From Chara braunii (Eukaryota; Streptophyta; Charophyceae; Charales; Characeae), in contig BFEA01000270.1 in NCBI GenBank assembly GCA_003427395.1, positions 2,039,624-2,078,951 on the forward strand: 39,328 nt of DNA. The letters run 5' to 3'. Every line of letters begins with the position of its first letter. Positions within the stretch are counted from its first letter, which is position 1. Below the pieces are notes generated by a model that saw only the letters and a list, made by a program, of their open reading frames with translations, was not told the DNA's origin and did no database searches. The translations under genes and the position numbers were made by a program. Shown here piece after piece: positions 1 to 9,908 of the stretch.

Positions 1-58
<58 letters not shown>
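1..58. repeat. (TG)29 microsatellite
   Basis: The window opens in an uninterrupted TG dinucleotide run of 29 units, so the true array may extend further left. Confidence 0.98.
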
Positions 59-59
<1 letters not shown>

Positions 60-454
60 ACGTCAATTTCAACACGTAAACTTGTTGAATGACGACGAAG
101 GACAGACAGCAAAGAAGAAGGACGAGGAAGACAAGCTGGAGGGGCAGGGGGAGTCAAATGAAAAAGACGGATAATGACAACAGTGAAGCGGAGAGGGGGA
201 CAAATGGTGAGGACGAGGAGGACCAGGGTGGGGAGGATGAGGACGAGTCAGACGGGAAAAATAGAAGACAGCCTACCGTACGTCCCAGTATGAATTGAAC
301 TGGCCAAGCCCTTCATCACCCGAACCGGTACCTGATCGAGCGGGTTTCTAGAAAAGGCGGAGGTTCGCCTTATTTCGCACGCCCAAGTTCATATGTTGTA
401 GACCCAAGAGGTCCAATCTGCATGTGTTTAAACGACACACTATTTCTGAGCCTC
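59..454. other. Intergenic stretch, no gene recognised
   Basis: This flank lies between the TG run and the LINE poly(A) tail. A 69-codon open frame at 89-298 on the plus strand is almost all Lys, Arg, Glu, Asp and Gly. It is best explained by purine-rich low-complexity DNA, so I do not call it a gene. Confidence 0.6.
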
Positions 455-489
455 TTTTTTTTTTTTTTTTAAGAAACAATTGCTTTATT
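455..489 (-). other. LINE 3' end: poly(A) tract and AATAAA signal
   Basis: On the minus strand, AATAAA (complement of 484-489) lies about 14 bases before a pure run of 16 A (455-470). This is the 3' terminus expected of a polyadenylated LINE transcript and fixes the element's orientation. Confidence 0.85.
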
Positions 490-1736
490 TTCAAATAGAA
501 ACGAGGCCGGGAAAACCTCGACATGACAACCCGGAGGAAAAACTGGGGCCATTACCCAGCTTAGGCTAGTGCTGGAAACCGGGTCCAGCGTCCCATAAAG
601 CCAATGCTTCTGAAATAATAAATAAGCAACTGGACTAAGGCTCAAACAGAAATAAAGGGTGAAAACATGCTCTACTGCTGTACCTTTGAACTTAGTTAAA
701 ACCGCAAAATCTCTTGAGCTCAATATGTGTGGCTCCTCATAAGCCAATCTGCCAATATCATTCTGCCCTCCTCCGAGACCAAGGCCCCGGCCTTTTATAG
801 GCCCAGGTTTTAGAAAACCGAACCAGCCCTTTAGAGCGCCAGTCCGCCTGGATAGTGATTCTGATTTCGGCCAATATCCTGTTGAACATGTGTTGGAGAT
901 TGTTCTTCTCGCCCAGGTTTTAAAAAAACAAACCAGCCCTTTAGAGCGCCAGTCCACCTGGATAGTGATTCTGATAACGGCCAATATCCTGTTGAACACG
1001 TGTTGGAGATTGTTCTTCTCATTTTTGAAGAGAAGCCGGTTTCTCCTCCACCAGATTGCTTCCAAAATAACTCCTCTGCAGATAGTTGCCATGTACTTCA
1101 AGCCATTTGCTGGAGAGCTTGGTCCATCAAGGATGCCTTGGAGAATAAATTTGTCTGTCCAAATGTCATCAGGCAGTCCCATTTTTTTTCCACCTCTCCT
1201 TCCATCATTCCCACAACTCCAGCGAGTGGGGGCAGTAGAGCCATAGGTGAGGGGCGGATTCCCATGCCCAGTTACAGCTGAGCAAATTTCAGCTATTTGC
1301 ATGCCTTTAGCCAAACCGCTGTGGCGGTGACCTGTAGTGATTGCAGCCAGAGGATTGCTGCTGTTCTTTGGGAGGGCATCCTTTTCAGAGCCTTCCAAAT
1401 GGTTGACATGTCTGAGTCTTCAAAGTGCGTGCCGTGCTGCTCGAATAGTCTTCTCTTGACTGTCTCAATCAGTTTCTTCTTTAGCCTGTCTCTCAGAGCT
1501 TGTACCCCATTTCTTGGTTTATAGTTAATTAGTGGGGTAGGCTCCTTGTGTCTGGAGCTACTGGTGGATGCGTCTGAGCTATTCCAACCAAGTGAGACTG
1601 GTTCTATACTGAGAGCTTCCACCAACAGCGGCAGGACCTTACACCTATGTTTAATGCTGGATATATTTTCAAGCACACGGACTTCTTCCCAGTCCTCTGT
1701 ATGGCGGATTAAGGAGTCCTCACAGTATTTCAACAA
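469..1736 (-). pseudogene. LINE ORF2 C-terminal region, frameshifted
   Basis: Two overlapping open frames, 1736-1293 (147 codons) and 1398-469 (309 codons), cover the end of ORF2. The second contains a WWRRNRLLF segment. It resembles the W..RN...F signature of the C-terminal zinc-binding region (zf-RVT type) that follows RT in plant LINEs. The 309-codon frame reads through a 110-bp tandem duplication (801-1020), so the same DNA is translated twice in two different frames. The last third of that frame is therefore not native protein. The assignment rests on position in the element plus the short motif; the zinc ligands are not clear. Confidence is good that it belongs to the LINE and moderate for the domain. 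Confidence 0.7.
801..1020 (-). repeat. 110-bp tandem duplication inside LINE ORF2
   Basis: 801-910 and 911-1020 are two head-to-tail copies with only a handful of differences. Both begin GCCCAGGTTTTA and end TGTTCTTCTC. The unit is not a multiple of three, so the duplication shifts the reading frame. Confidence 0.95.
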
Positions 1737-1948
1737 TCCATCCGAGCTAACGTGGTGCTGCAGCCACCATTTCTGGGCCTCCGGGCTCAGGATTTTCCAG
1801 AAGGTAGTCTAGTCCTGCGGGTCCTTGAGCCAAGCACCTGGGGCCCAGTCCGCTGTGGGTCGAAGAGAGGAAACCCAGTGTGTAGGGATGGTCACCTGTA
1901 CCTTGGAAAAGTTCCCAGCTAAGTCATGTACTCTCAGGAGTAGGGATC

Positions 1949-2626
1949 TCAACTTATCAAAGGATATCCAGTCGTTTGTATGTGGATCCCATATATTTTT
2001 GAGCTCAATAATGCCTTTTCGATCCAGGTTTTCCCAAACGGGCTTGGGCTGGAGTCTGCTTTGAGCTGAGAGTTATCCGGGAGTTTGATTAAGTCATTCT
2101 CAAATAGTATCTGATTCAAAATTTGAGCCCAGGTAGCTGGCTCCCTGAGCCTGGTGGGGCGGACCGTGTTCCAGGCTGACAGAATATTCCTCCATGTTCT
2201 TGATTTAATCTGTCTATTGCAAAATGACTTGACAAAGAAACAGAGCCATACATGTGAGGGGTGAGACAGGTTCCATTCGTTCATTAAGATGAATTCTGCA
2301 AAGGCTTTCCAGTGTTTTCCCTTGGTCTCTCGCATTGCTTCCATTGCGGCCTCCCTGCTCCCTTGGGAAGCAGATGAGTCCCATGAAACCTTGGTTAGGT
2401 ATCCTTGCAGGTCCATTGCGGCAGGCTTCCAGAGGTACCTAGCCGCCACATATTTGATCTTGCGGTAAGCTTCCTCTCCTAGTAAATGAATCGTCAATGG
2501 GAACCAGAGTATGGAAAAGGTAGCTGTTGAGATGACCAGGGCTCTTCCGAATAGGAAGAGCCTGAAATTCCTCACCCAACCCATTATACGAGCAGTTATT
2601 TTTTCTACCAGTAAAGCATCCTGCAT
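1949..2626 (-). pseudogene. LINE reverse transcriptase thumb/connector region
   Basis: A 225-codon frame follows the RT catalytic core. Near its start (residues 10-45) it reads W-x2-NFRLFLFGRALVISTATFS, then ILWFPLTIHLL. This matches the well-known post-catalytic stretch of plant LINE RTs, where W.....LS.AGR..LI..VL precedes a hydrophobic helix. Downstream it is rich in Trp and basic residues, as in the connector between RT and the C-terminal zinc region. It is in a different frame from the fragments on either side, so it could not be made as one protein from this copy. Confidence 0.75.
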
Positions 2627-3070
2627 GGCTGAGCAGTTGGACAGAGATACTTGAACCCTTCGGAAGCTGTCGGAATAGTTGGTTGGGACCTTCTTGAGGC
2701 CCCAGTCAACGCATATCTCACAGGGGTCAGGGAGGAAGGCAGACTTCTCCCAATCGATGGAGGCCTCCTATAATAGGCAGTAGTCATCCAAGACAGCTCT
2801 TAGTGCATTGAGAGATGGCACCGTATTGGCACAGACAATAGTGAGATCGTCCGCAAGTGTGCCCCCCCTTCCATTGTATGGAGTGGGGGATGCTGAAGCC
2901 TGATATGGCATCGTTAGTGCGGATGTTATGCATTAGAACCTCTAGCTGCAAAACAAACAGTAAGGGGGTTAAGGGGCAACCTTGCCTGAGAGAGCGCGTC
3001 AATGGGAAACTTGGGGAAAGGCGGCCATTTACTAAGACCATTGACGTGGACTCCGTGTACATTGCTTTAA

Positions 3071-3098
3071 CCCATGTGCAGAAGCCCATGTGCAGAAG
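3071..3098 (-). repeat. 14-bp tandem duplication in LINE RT
   Basis: CCCATGTGCAGAAG occurs twice in direct succession (3071-3084 and 3085-3098). Fourteen is not a multiple of three. The duplication coincides with the frame change between RT motifs A and B. Confidence 0.93.
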
Positions 3099-3142
3099 CC
3101 TTTCCCAAATCCCACTTTTGCTAGGGAAGTGAACACGAAGGC

Positions 3143-3438
3143 CCACCCCACCTTGTCATAGGCTTTCTCCATATCTAGGAGAAGCACCGCCACGTTAACT
3201 CTATCTTCTGCCAAAAATTATATTGCTTGGATTGTGGATAAGATATTGTTGAAAATAGAGGGACCTTTTATGAATGCTCCTTACTCTATGCCACCCCATC
3301 TTGTCATAGGCTTTCTCCATATCTAGAAGAAGCACCGCCACGTTAACTCTATCTTCTGCCAAAAATTATAGTGCTTGGATTGTGGATAAGATAACGTCGA
3401 AAATAGAGGGACCTTTTACGAATGCTCCTTACTCTATG
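3143..3438 (-). repeat. 148-bp tandem duplication duplicating RT motif A
   Basis: 3143-3290 and 3291-3438 are two copies with few substitutions. Both contain the DNA for the LLLDMEKAYDK motif. The unit shifts the frame by one base, so only one copy could be in phase with the flanking RT. Confidence 0.95.
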
Positions 3439-3663
3439 CCAATAAGCTCTGGTAGGACATCTGACAGCCTCCTAGCTCAGGCCTTTGCCAGGATTTCGTA
3501 GGCAATGTTGAGCACTGAGATGGGGCGAGTTTATAGAGAAGTGAGATAACCCCCTTTAGCCAGCCTTTTGGCAGTTCCCCTGAGTTAAGGGTGTTGAATA
3601 TTTGGCTTAGGAATGGGGCAAAGGCATCCCATGCGCTAAGGAATAGTTCGATGGGTAGGCCTT

Positions 3664-4409
3664 CTATTCCTGGGCATTTGCCTGTCGCCATATTCTGGCG
3701 GCCAGAAGGAGTTCTTGTGAAGAGAAGGGTTGATCCAAAGCGTCTCTGGTCCCAGGGGGGACCGAGGCTGGAAGGCCCTCCCAAAATTTTGAAGTCCTAG
3801 ATAAGTCCGTAACATGTCCGTCCATTGGTCTTCTTGTAGAAACAACGTCCATAAAATAGTCTTTGGCGTACCTGCACATTTCTTCCGTGCTGGTGGTCAG
3901 GGGTTCTTGATGGCTAAATGGGTAGAACAGTTCCCTGAGGGTTGGCTTGGCTTGTCTCAGGATGAGAGAGCGGAAAGTTCCCTTGGTCATCCTGTCAAAC
4001 CCCACCAGCCCTCTGATCTTAAGCCAGTAGAGCCATTCCTTTTGTTTTTTTTTAACTCAAGGGCTTCGAGGACCACAATATTTTCCATCTGTTTCTGTGA
4101 CCAGTACTGGTCTGAGAACGGGTCCTTGCCCATGTTGTTTTCTGCTTCGGTTATGGCTTTTTCTGTGCATGTTTCGATCCAGTTCCTGTTGGAAGCCTTC
4201 AATCTGGAAAATGTCTTGAGAGCTGCCGTGAGGATGCCTAGGCCTGTCTCCGCCCAGGCCTGCTCCTTGTTGAACAGGTCCTTTGCCTCCATCCACTTCG
4301 ACATTTGGTCCTTCACCCAGTTCGGAATACCAGGATCCTTAAGGATTGTTGTGTTCAGGCGGAAGGGGGGTCTGGCTCTATCGAATTGGTCTTTAGCTAA
4401 TATTTCCAT
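3664..4409 (-). pseudogene. LINE ORF2 linker between endonuclease and RT
   Basis: Frames 4409-3987 (140 codons) and 4005-3664 (113 codons) join the endonuclease end to the RT start. The first begins directly after the endonuclease SDHYPV motif. It is rich in Lys, Glu, Trp and Gln with helix-like spacing (WVKDQMSKWMEAKDLFNKE). The linker of plant LINE ORF2 proteins, which precedes the RT and often contains a KQK.R..W..EGD segment, has the same character. No catalytic residues are expected here. The two frames overlap in different phases, which indicates a frameshift near 3990-4005. Confidence 0.7.
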
Positions 4410-4421
4410 ACAAACCGGGTA

Positions 4422-5140
4422 ATGATCCGATAGGTGATAGGTGTTCGTTCAGGATGTCGCAACAGGAACAGCGATCCCAGACCACCCCCCTTGCTAAAAT
4501 TAGGTCCAGTCTCCTGCTGGGAGGGATGGCGTGAGGGGCCGGTTTGGGGCCGTACCAAGTATAGCCTGGGGATTCTGGTTCAAAGTTCTGAAGACATCAG
4601 TCATTCACTGAGACTCCATAAATGAGGACAGCATTGTAGCGTCACAGCGAACGGGGTTGGATGCGGGGAATCAAGGCCTAGGTTTAGAGTGGAGTTCCAG
4701 TCACCTGCAATGATTAGGTTTTCAACGTCTGGAAGAAAGGCTGGTAGCGTGGCGAAGAAGTCAGTCCGATCTGAATACTCTACTGGGGCGTAGACAATCA
4801 TCATCGCCCAGTCTTCTTTGCCCACTGCTAGCCTAATCCAAACCCATCTGCCCCCTGGATCATGAAATGTGTCCAGGACATATGTCTCCAAATCTTTGTG
4901 AATGAAGATAGCTACCCCCCCCTTGGATCCATCCGCTGGCGCCCATAATTGGGGGCCAGTCCACCATCTGGTGCGGTTGGCAATTTTGTCCGCGTTTAAC
5001 TTTGTTTCATATAAACATACAATGTGAGCATTGTCCTTATAGGCCCAAGAGCTGAACCTTGCGTGTTTCTCACGGTTGGAGGTATCCCCCAACCCTCTTA
5101 AATTCCAACTTACCACTTTAATTCTGCTCGGCAGGACCAT
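4422..5140 (-). pseudogene. LINE APE-type endonuclease domain (ORF2 N-terminus)
   Basis: This domain nicks genomic DNA to prime reverse transcription. The 180-codon frame from 5140 carries family motifs in order: SWNLRGLG (Asn13), ETKLN (Glu45), MIVYAPV (Tyr117) and AGDWNS (Asp147, Asn149). The terminal SDH motif lies outside this frame, at 4430-4422. The catalytic set of the exonuclease-endonuclease-phosphatase fold is therefore all visible, but a frameshift near 4600-4620 separates GDWNS from SDH. The ATG at 5140-5138 lies upstream of the ORF1 stop (TAA, 5120-5118), a short ORF1/ORF2 overlap in different phases that is probably the native arrangement. Domain identity is very secure. Confidence 0.93.
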
Positions 5141-5927
5141 CTTTGGGGTCGCTGCCGCTCAGGATATGGATGCGGACTGGGCTGACTTGTTGCATGGGGG
5201 GGAAGTCTCCATGTGGGATATCGAAGGTGCTCAGTCTATTCTGGATTTCCTCCATGTCCAGCGAGTCATGGAGCTCTGAGCGGATCAGCCAATTGGCAAT
5301 GTGGCTGGCAGAGAGTTTCGAGGTGATTGGCAACTTTGTGAATGCTGTCGCGGGAGCTGCCAACAGCGGGGAGAGGCCCAACCAACTGAATGTTTGAACC
5401 TCTGGATTGACTGCGCAAGGGGACCAGGAGGCTAAATTTACTACAGCAATGTGCAATAAAGTCACTTCATTGGTCTCTGTGGAGACCGCATGCTGCCCCA
5501 AGCTAATTAGCAGAGGGCCCTCTTCTTTCCCAGAACCCTTGAGGATCTCAGAGTTGATTGTTCCCAAGACATATGTGTCGGAGGGTTGGGCTTGGACAGG
5601 AATGGATGGTAGGCGTTCGCCACCATCTAGGTTTTTCAGAACAAGTGTGCCCATCACCGAATCTTTTTTGGAGCAGATGAGAGGAATCAGCATATGGATT
5701 ATTTTTTTGCTTCTCTTATCCAGTCTAGATAAGGTCATTATCGGCATTGCATAACTCAGAGCTTTCTTTGTTTGTTTCTGTGTCTGTGGCCTTTTCTTCC
5801 GAGTGGGAGATTGGTCCGGGTCTTCCCCAGGATACGCCTGTGTCCTCTGCTGAGGTATTGCTACAAATTCATTTGTCCTCAGTTTTTTGGAGGGACCTGA
5901 TGAATGTCCTAGAAGACTGAATGACAT
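5118..5927 (-). pseudogene. LINE ORF1 C-terminal region
   Basis: A 269-codon frame ends at the TAA that overlaps the ORF2 start. The first part is basic and Gln/Lys-rich (TRKKRPQTQKQTKK), as in the tail of plant LINE ORF1 proteins after the zinc knuckle. The remainder has no motif I recognise. Its position between the knuckle and the endonuclease, and the ORF overlap, support its place in ORF1. It is in a different phase from the 6563-6159 frame, so ORF1 is interrupted between about 5930 and 6160. Confidence 0.65.
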
Positions 5928-6158
5928 GCCTAAGGTGAGGTCAAGGCTGATTATCGATCTCGCCTTCTGTTGTTTCTTTTTCTTGCGGACTATGGCTGTC
6001 TGGTCTACCTGTAGAGCACAGAAAACTGGCGCTTCTTCAGTTGAGGCAAACCTCGGCTTGTATCCCTACCTCTGCAGGGGGAGGACTGACCAAGGGGGGA
6101 GGAGGCAGCTTAGACAGGGCTCTGCGATCGGATCCCAAGTGTGACTTATTTAGTTCCT

Positions 6159-6563
6159 CTACCTCTTCGATCCCCTGGTTTTTGCAGATGTGGATGCATC
6201 AATTCCACAGGTCGCAGGCTTGTAGTTACGGCGGTGATCAAGGAGCTTGTTCTCGTGATCAGATGTCACATCGTCGAACAGTTCATCTGAAAATGATTTG
6301 CTGTCTGACTTGGTTGGTACCTCCTTGGAGGGAGACCGTTTATCTGCGTTGTCCTTCCCATTTTTCGGAACTGGGACTGCCTTCTCATTTGCGTCATGGA
6401 CCTTGGAACAATCCCCATTTTTGATGGATTTGTCCTTGGTGGTGTAGTCCATTGGACGATCACCTTCCTTGTTTGTGTCGTCCATGGGACGATCACCTTC
6501 CTTGTTTGTGTCGTCCATGGGACGATCACCGTCCTTGTTAGGTTTTATCCTAGGCCACAACAT
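6159..6563 (-). pseudogene. LINE ORF1 acidic linker with 11-residue repeats
   Basis: The 134-codon frame starts with about three copies of an 11-residue unit (GDRPMDDTNKE), then a hydrophilic Lys/Asp/Ser-rich stretch. It overlaps the end of the zinc-knuckle frame (6735-6550) by a few codons. It looks like a disordered linker of ORF1 and has no enzymatic motif. The repeat unit is 33 bp, so gain or loss of units keeps the frame. Confidence 0.6.
6433..6541 (-). repeat. 33-bp tandem repeat in LINE ORF1
   Basis: Full units at 6454-6486 and 6487-6519 are identical. Partial or diverged units flank them on both sides (6433-6453 and 6520-6541). The unit is 11 codons. Confidence 0.92.
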
Positions 6564-6735
6564 CTTTGTAGGATTTGCCCTGACCAGTGAGCTTCATCGT
6601 GATTGGGCAGTTCTCGTCCGAATCTGAATGAAAGTATCGGTGACATCTATTACACCAAGAGGAGTCGGGACAAGCGATGATCACCCACCCATGATCGTTT
6701 AAATCAATGATCAGATGTTGTTTAATACCACACAC
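6550..6735 (-). pseudogene. LINE ORF1 zinc-knuckle-like segment
   Basis: The frame contains WCNRCHRYFHSDSDENC, a C-x2-C-x4-H-x6-C arrangement close to the CCHC knuckle (C-x2-C-x4-H-x4-C) that follows the RNA-binding-like domain in plant LINE ORF1. The preceding VIIACPDSSW resembles the strand before such knuckles. The last spacing is two residues longer than the consensus, either true variation or an indel. The segment is one phase away from the upstream domain. Confidence 0.6.
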
Positions 6736-7700
6736 GGACGGCTATTTCCATATCAAACCTTACATTCCACAGATCCGGGGCAATCGGATCTGCAAAGGCC
6801 TCGTGGGATTTGATAATCTTTCCAAAGGCTTTCTGTATCACGCCTTTCAGGTGCGGTAACACTAACACTGGTACTTGGATTGCCTTTACCCAGAAGTAAC
6901 GGAACTTCTAAGCTTCTACTTCCATATCAAACCTTACATTCCACAGATCCGGGGCAATCGGATCAGCAAAGGCTTCGTGGGATTTGATAATATTTCCAAA
7001 GGCTTTCTGTATCGCGCCTTTCAGGTGTGGTAACACTAACACTGGTACTTGGATTGCCTTTACCCAGAAGTAACAGAACTTCTGCGCTTCTACTTCCATA
7101 TCAAACCTTACATTCCACAGATCCGGGGCAATCGGATCTGCAAAGGCTTCGTCGGATTTGATCATCTTTCCCAAGGCTTTATGTATCACACCTTTCAGGT
7201 GTGGTAACACTGACACTGGTACTTGGATTGGCTTTACCCAGAAGTAACGGAACTTCTGAGCTTCGTTCCACTCATATAATTCATTTTCATTCATCCACGG
7301 GCGGAATCTGACTGAGTATTTTTTCTTATCCAGTTGGATTGTGTCAGAGCCTTTTCTGATCATCCATGTGGCAATCTCCTTGGCGCTTGCTACGTATGTG
7401 ACGAGGTTCTTCCCATCACTACGGAAAACTCCCCTCTTTGGAGCTATGTTGAATTCGGATGCTAGGGACCAGCCATCCTCGTACATACGGATCATGGCGA
7501 TTTTTCACCGAGACCAGGAGATTAACTGAATCGTTATCGAATTGTACGGACACCGCATGCTCCCATAACCATTCAGCTTGTATGTCGTAAAATTCTGTCC
7601 GGAGTCCGCAATGCTGGGGGCAAACTCCTCAGGGAGGATGCCTTTGGCATAGCAGTCTTCTATTACCCCTCTTATCCTCTCTTTTTCCTCCTCCGAAGGA
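6736..7700 (-). pseudogene. LINE ORF1 RNA-binding-like domain (DUF4283 type?), with triplicated 58-aa unit
   Basis: The main frame (7495-6908) reads IRMYEDGW, GVFRSDGKNLVTYV, KEIATWMIRKG, SVRFRPWMNE, then FRYFWVKPIQVPV. The string of strands with W..R...P.P resembles the DUF4283-type domain of plant LINE ORF1. A 58-residue unit (QKFRYFWVK to DMEVEA) then repeats in frame. The third unit starts with a stop (TAG) in place of Gln, truncating the frame. Upstream, to about 7700, sequence such as EEEKERIRGVIEDCYAKGILPEEF continues the N-terminus in other phases. It is clearly related to the fragment at 15748-16473, which confirms the family. The domain name is inferred from architecture. Confidence 0.7.
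6746..7267 (-). repeat. 174-bp in-frame tandem triplication in LINE ORF1
   Basis: Three head-to-tail units begin with the TTCCATATC motif at 6746, 6920 and 7094, each exactly 174 bases (58 codons) apart. The units differ at a modest number of sites. The related ORF1 fragment at 15.8-16.4 kb has the corresponding segment only once, so the triplication is derived in this copy or subfamily. Confidence 0.95.
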
Positions 7701-7740
7701 GGGCCAGGGTTTGGCGGTGAAAGGCGCTTACAAAGTTAGC

Positions 7741-8712
7741 GCAGGTCTATTGTGTTATAGCTCGGTGGACTAAGTCTCTATCTGCCAGACAGGTGTCACT
7801 CAGACTGCCCGCTGCTACCCCGGCTGCGGGCTCAACCGGCTGCTAAGCTGTATACTTACGTTGAGAAGACCGATTCAGGGGACACGCTAATTGGCCAATC
7901 TCCATGTGACTAGTGTCGTCCCCCAGTCTGGAATGGTTTAAACCTCATCTTGCCTTCTCGACAGAAGAAGAAGGCGTGTGTAGGCACGCTTATCCTTTTC
8001 CAGTAAGGAGCGGACCGCTGGCTGTGACGATGCTTCGATGAGTTTGCTCGGATGGTGAAAATTCTTCGTTCACCCGTGTGAGCAGCTACACGAGAGCTTG
8101 GAGAGGGACTACCGGCCACCCCTGCTCCAGCCAGCGGACGAGGAGGACTTGCGGGTACCGTGGTTAATCAGAGAGGAGAGGCAGACAATTCCGGGGAGAG
8201 AGTCCGTAAGTAGATTAATAGGACATTTTGACGCAGGGAGAGAGGTAATTGATTATTACTCTGCCGTACACCTGGTAATATACTTACTGGATCTTTCCTT
8301 TGTGAGAACCCACATGTTACCCGAGCTTCCCGTCATACTGGCCCGAGGGATGGGAGAATGGATCCCAAAGATGGAAACAGATTACCTCGTGATTGATTTC
8401 TCTCTGTCTTGGTAGGTGGCCAGGATAACTCCGTGAAGCTTGTGGAGCCGGAGCTTTGAAGACGCTGCGAGTACTAAGCTGAGTAGGGCAGGAGCCTGGG
8501 AGGTGGAACAGCATGAAACTTCGCCTAGCTATGGTGGAGGACACGCTTACTAAGCAGGAAGCTCATGTCTCGGGCTGAATCCTTCCCGCGCCATCGGAAG
8601 GTGATGGAGGGAGAGGAAAAAACCTAATTCACCGTGAGGTAAAAATTCCCGAAGTGAAAAACTGGTCCCCATTGGAATTAGCGCTGGATTAGGGCTACCG
8701 GCCCTTCTCCCG
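7741..8712. other. Possible LINE 5' region, then unassigned DNA
   Basis: No gene is recognised. 7741-8100 could include the 5' untranslated region of the LINE but has no diagnostic signal. A 105-codon frame on the plus strand (8098-8415) resembles nothing I know, and its length is within chance expectation for this window. Confidence 0.4.
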
Positions 8713-8766
8713 AGCCTCTTTTTTTGGATGCGCCTCTTTTTTTGGACGCGCCTCTGTTTTTGGATG
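8713..8766. repeat. 18-bp tandem repeat, three units
   Basis: Three consecutive 18-base units of the form CGCCTCTTTTTTTGGATG lie at 8713-8730, 8731-8748 and 8749-8766, with few substitutions. Confidence 0.9.
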
Positions 8767-9908
8767 CGCAATTGGCCCGCCCCTGGAATACCGAACCATT
8801 GCGGGCGTTAGGCCTGCAGTGGCAGCCATGTGCATCGCATTTGCACCATTCCTCCATGTTTTTTTTCAAATTTCTTATATAAGCAGATGAAACCAAGCCA
8901 CCGCCTAAGTTAGGATCTCAACCGCCCTGCCCACCTCTTGTAGGCCAAACCGGGTTAACCACAGCCATAGGGACATGACTTTTTCCTTTTATTCCCAAAA
9001 AAACGAGATGAGAGCGGGAGAAAAAAAAAAAAAAAAAAGGAGCAAAATATCGCCAAAGTTGGGAAACCCCATTTGCATGTGGAGACCGAGTCGTAGGAAC
9101 GGTAGGAAGCAAATGCCAAACCGCAGGTGGCGACGCGCAGAAGGCAAATCATGCCATGGGGAGAGTAAGCAGCAGGCACGGGGAGATCGAGCCGCAGGCA
9201 GGAGGAGAATGAACCACAGGCACGGGGAGAACGAGCCGCAGCCAAGGGGGAAAGCCAAATGCCAAACTGCAAGTGGAAAGGGAGGAAAGGCAAGGTAGGC
9301 GTGGGAAGAACGGTAGATGGTGGGAACACAGCAGAACTTCCAGTCGAACTCAGTTCTAGTGAAAGTCTGAGTTGCCCGGGAGCTTGTGACATGGGCGCCG
9401 TGTTAAGGCTTCTGCTGGGATTTTGGAATCCGCCACTCTCATGACAGTCCCAATTCCAAAAACTAACCACTTCGACAAATCTGCCCAGTAGCGTCTTCTC
9501 CGAGGAGGAAGGTGCTTCCCCGAATAGGATAGAGCATTAAACGACCGTGCTTTTGCCCGCGCAGATGTAACCCCCGAGACATGTACACCCGCCCTTGTGT
9601 ACCGGCACGTGCGCCAAATTCGTTCGGACGAGTTCACTAGTCCTTCAACTGGAGTTTGGGGGCCTACAGTGTAGTTGCACCACCCGCCATCGGCCAACAT
9701 TTTGCACGCATCGGGACAAATACTCTGTTCAGATTCATTCAAAATGTTGGCGGACGGCGACCGGTGCAACTAGGCCCTTGGTTCTGGATAACGATACTCC
9801 CCACGTAGTCTTTCTCTTCTCCATTTTGTGCCTTGCTCACTCCTGGCGAAGGGACCCATTCTTATTCTCCCTCTTATGTATTTTGAAAAACAACGACTCC
9901 AAAAAAAA
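8767..9908. other. Non-coding stretch with A tract and degenerate purine repeats
   Basis: No gene is recognised. An A run sits near 9021-9038. From about 9110 to 9260 there is an irregular repeat built on GCAGGCACGGGGAGA-like phrases on the plus strand. This explains the Arg- and Gly-rich or Pro/Ser-rich open frames seen on both strands. Confidence 0.5.

Larger units (their letters stand above)
2605..3784 (-). pseudogene. LINE reverse transcriptase catalytic core, broken
   Basis: The RNA-dependent DNA polymerase of the element survives as pieces in several frames. The N-terminal motif is ATGKCPGIEGLPIELF, with GELPKGWLKGVISLLYK, in 3784-3434. Motif A is LLLDMEKAYDKVGW in 3214-3032, with the catalytic Asp codon near 3173-3175. 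Motif B is SLRQGCPLTPLLF in 3146-2784. Motif C is ADD, at 2846-2854. Breaks seen: a 148-bp tandem duplication that repeats motif A (3143-3438), a 14-bp duplication (3071-3098), and a run of seven C (plus strand, 2862-2868) that puts the ADD box one base out of frame with motif B. A further frame change lies near 3500-3540. It is certainly LINE RT and certainly non-functional as assembled. Confidence 0.92.
455..7740 (-). mobile_element. LINE (non-LTR) retrotransposon, near full length, inactive
   Basis: Read on the minus strand the element has the usual two-ORF plan. ORF1 carries an RNA-binding-like domain and a zinc knuckle (about 7700-5118). ORF2 carries an APE-type endonuclease (5140-4422), a reverse transcriptase (about 3784-2605), a thumb or connector and a C-terminal region (to about 560). 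It ends in an AATAAA signal and a 16-base A tract. LINEs of this plan move by target-primed reverse transcription. This copy is dead: its reading frame changes many times, there is a stop in ORF1, and five tandem duplications are present, several not multiples of three. The 5' limit is a guess; coding similarity fades near 7700 and no target-site duplication was identified. Confidence 0.9.

Noticed and set aside
8098-8415. 105-codon plus-strand frame
   Set aside because: Plausible-looking composition but no recognised domain, no neighbours, and chance-level length.
8713-8730. Match of GAGCCTCTTTTTTT to the LINE 3' flank (near 449-461) as a target-site duplication
   Set aside because: The shared part overlaps the poly(T) run and an 18-bp repeat, and lies about 1 kb beyond the last LINE coding similarity. 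Too weak to define an element end.
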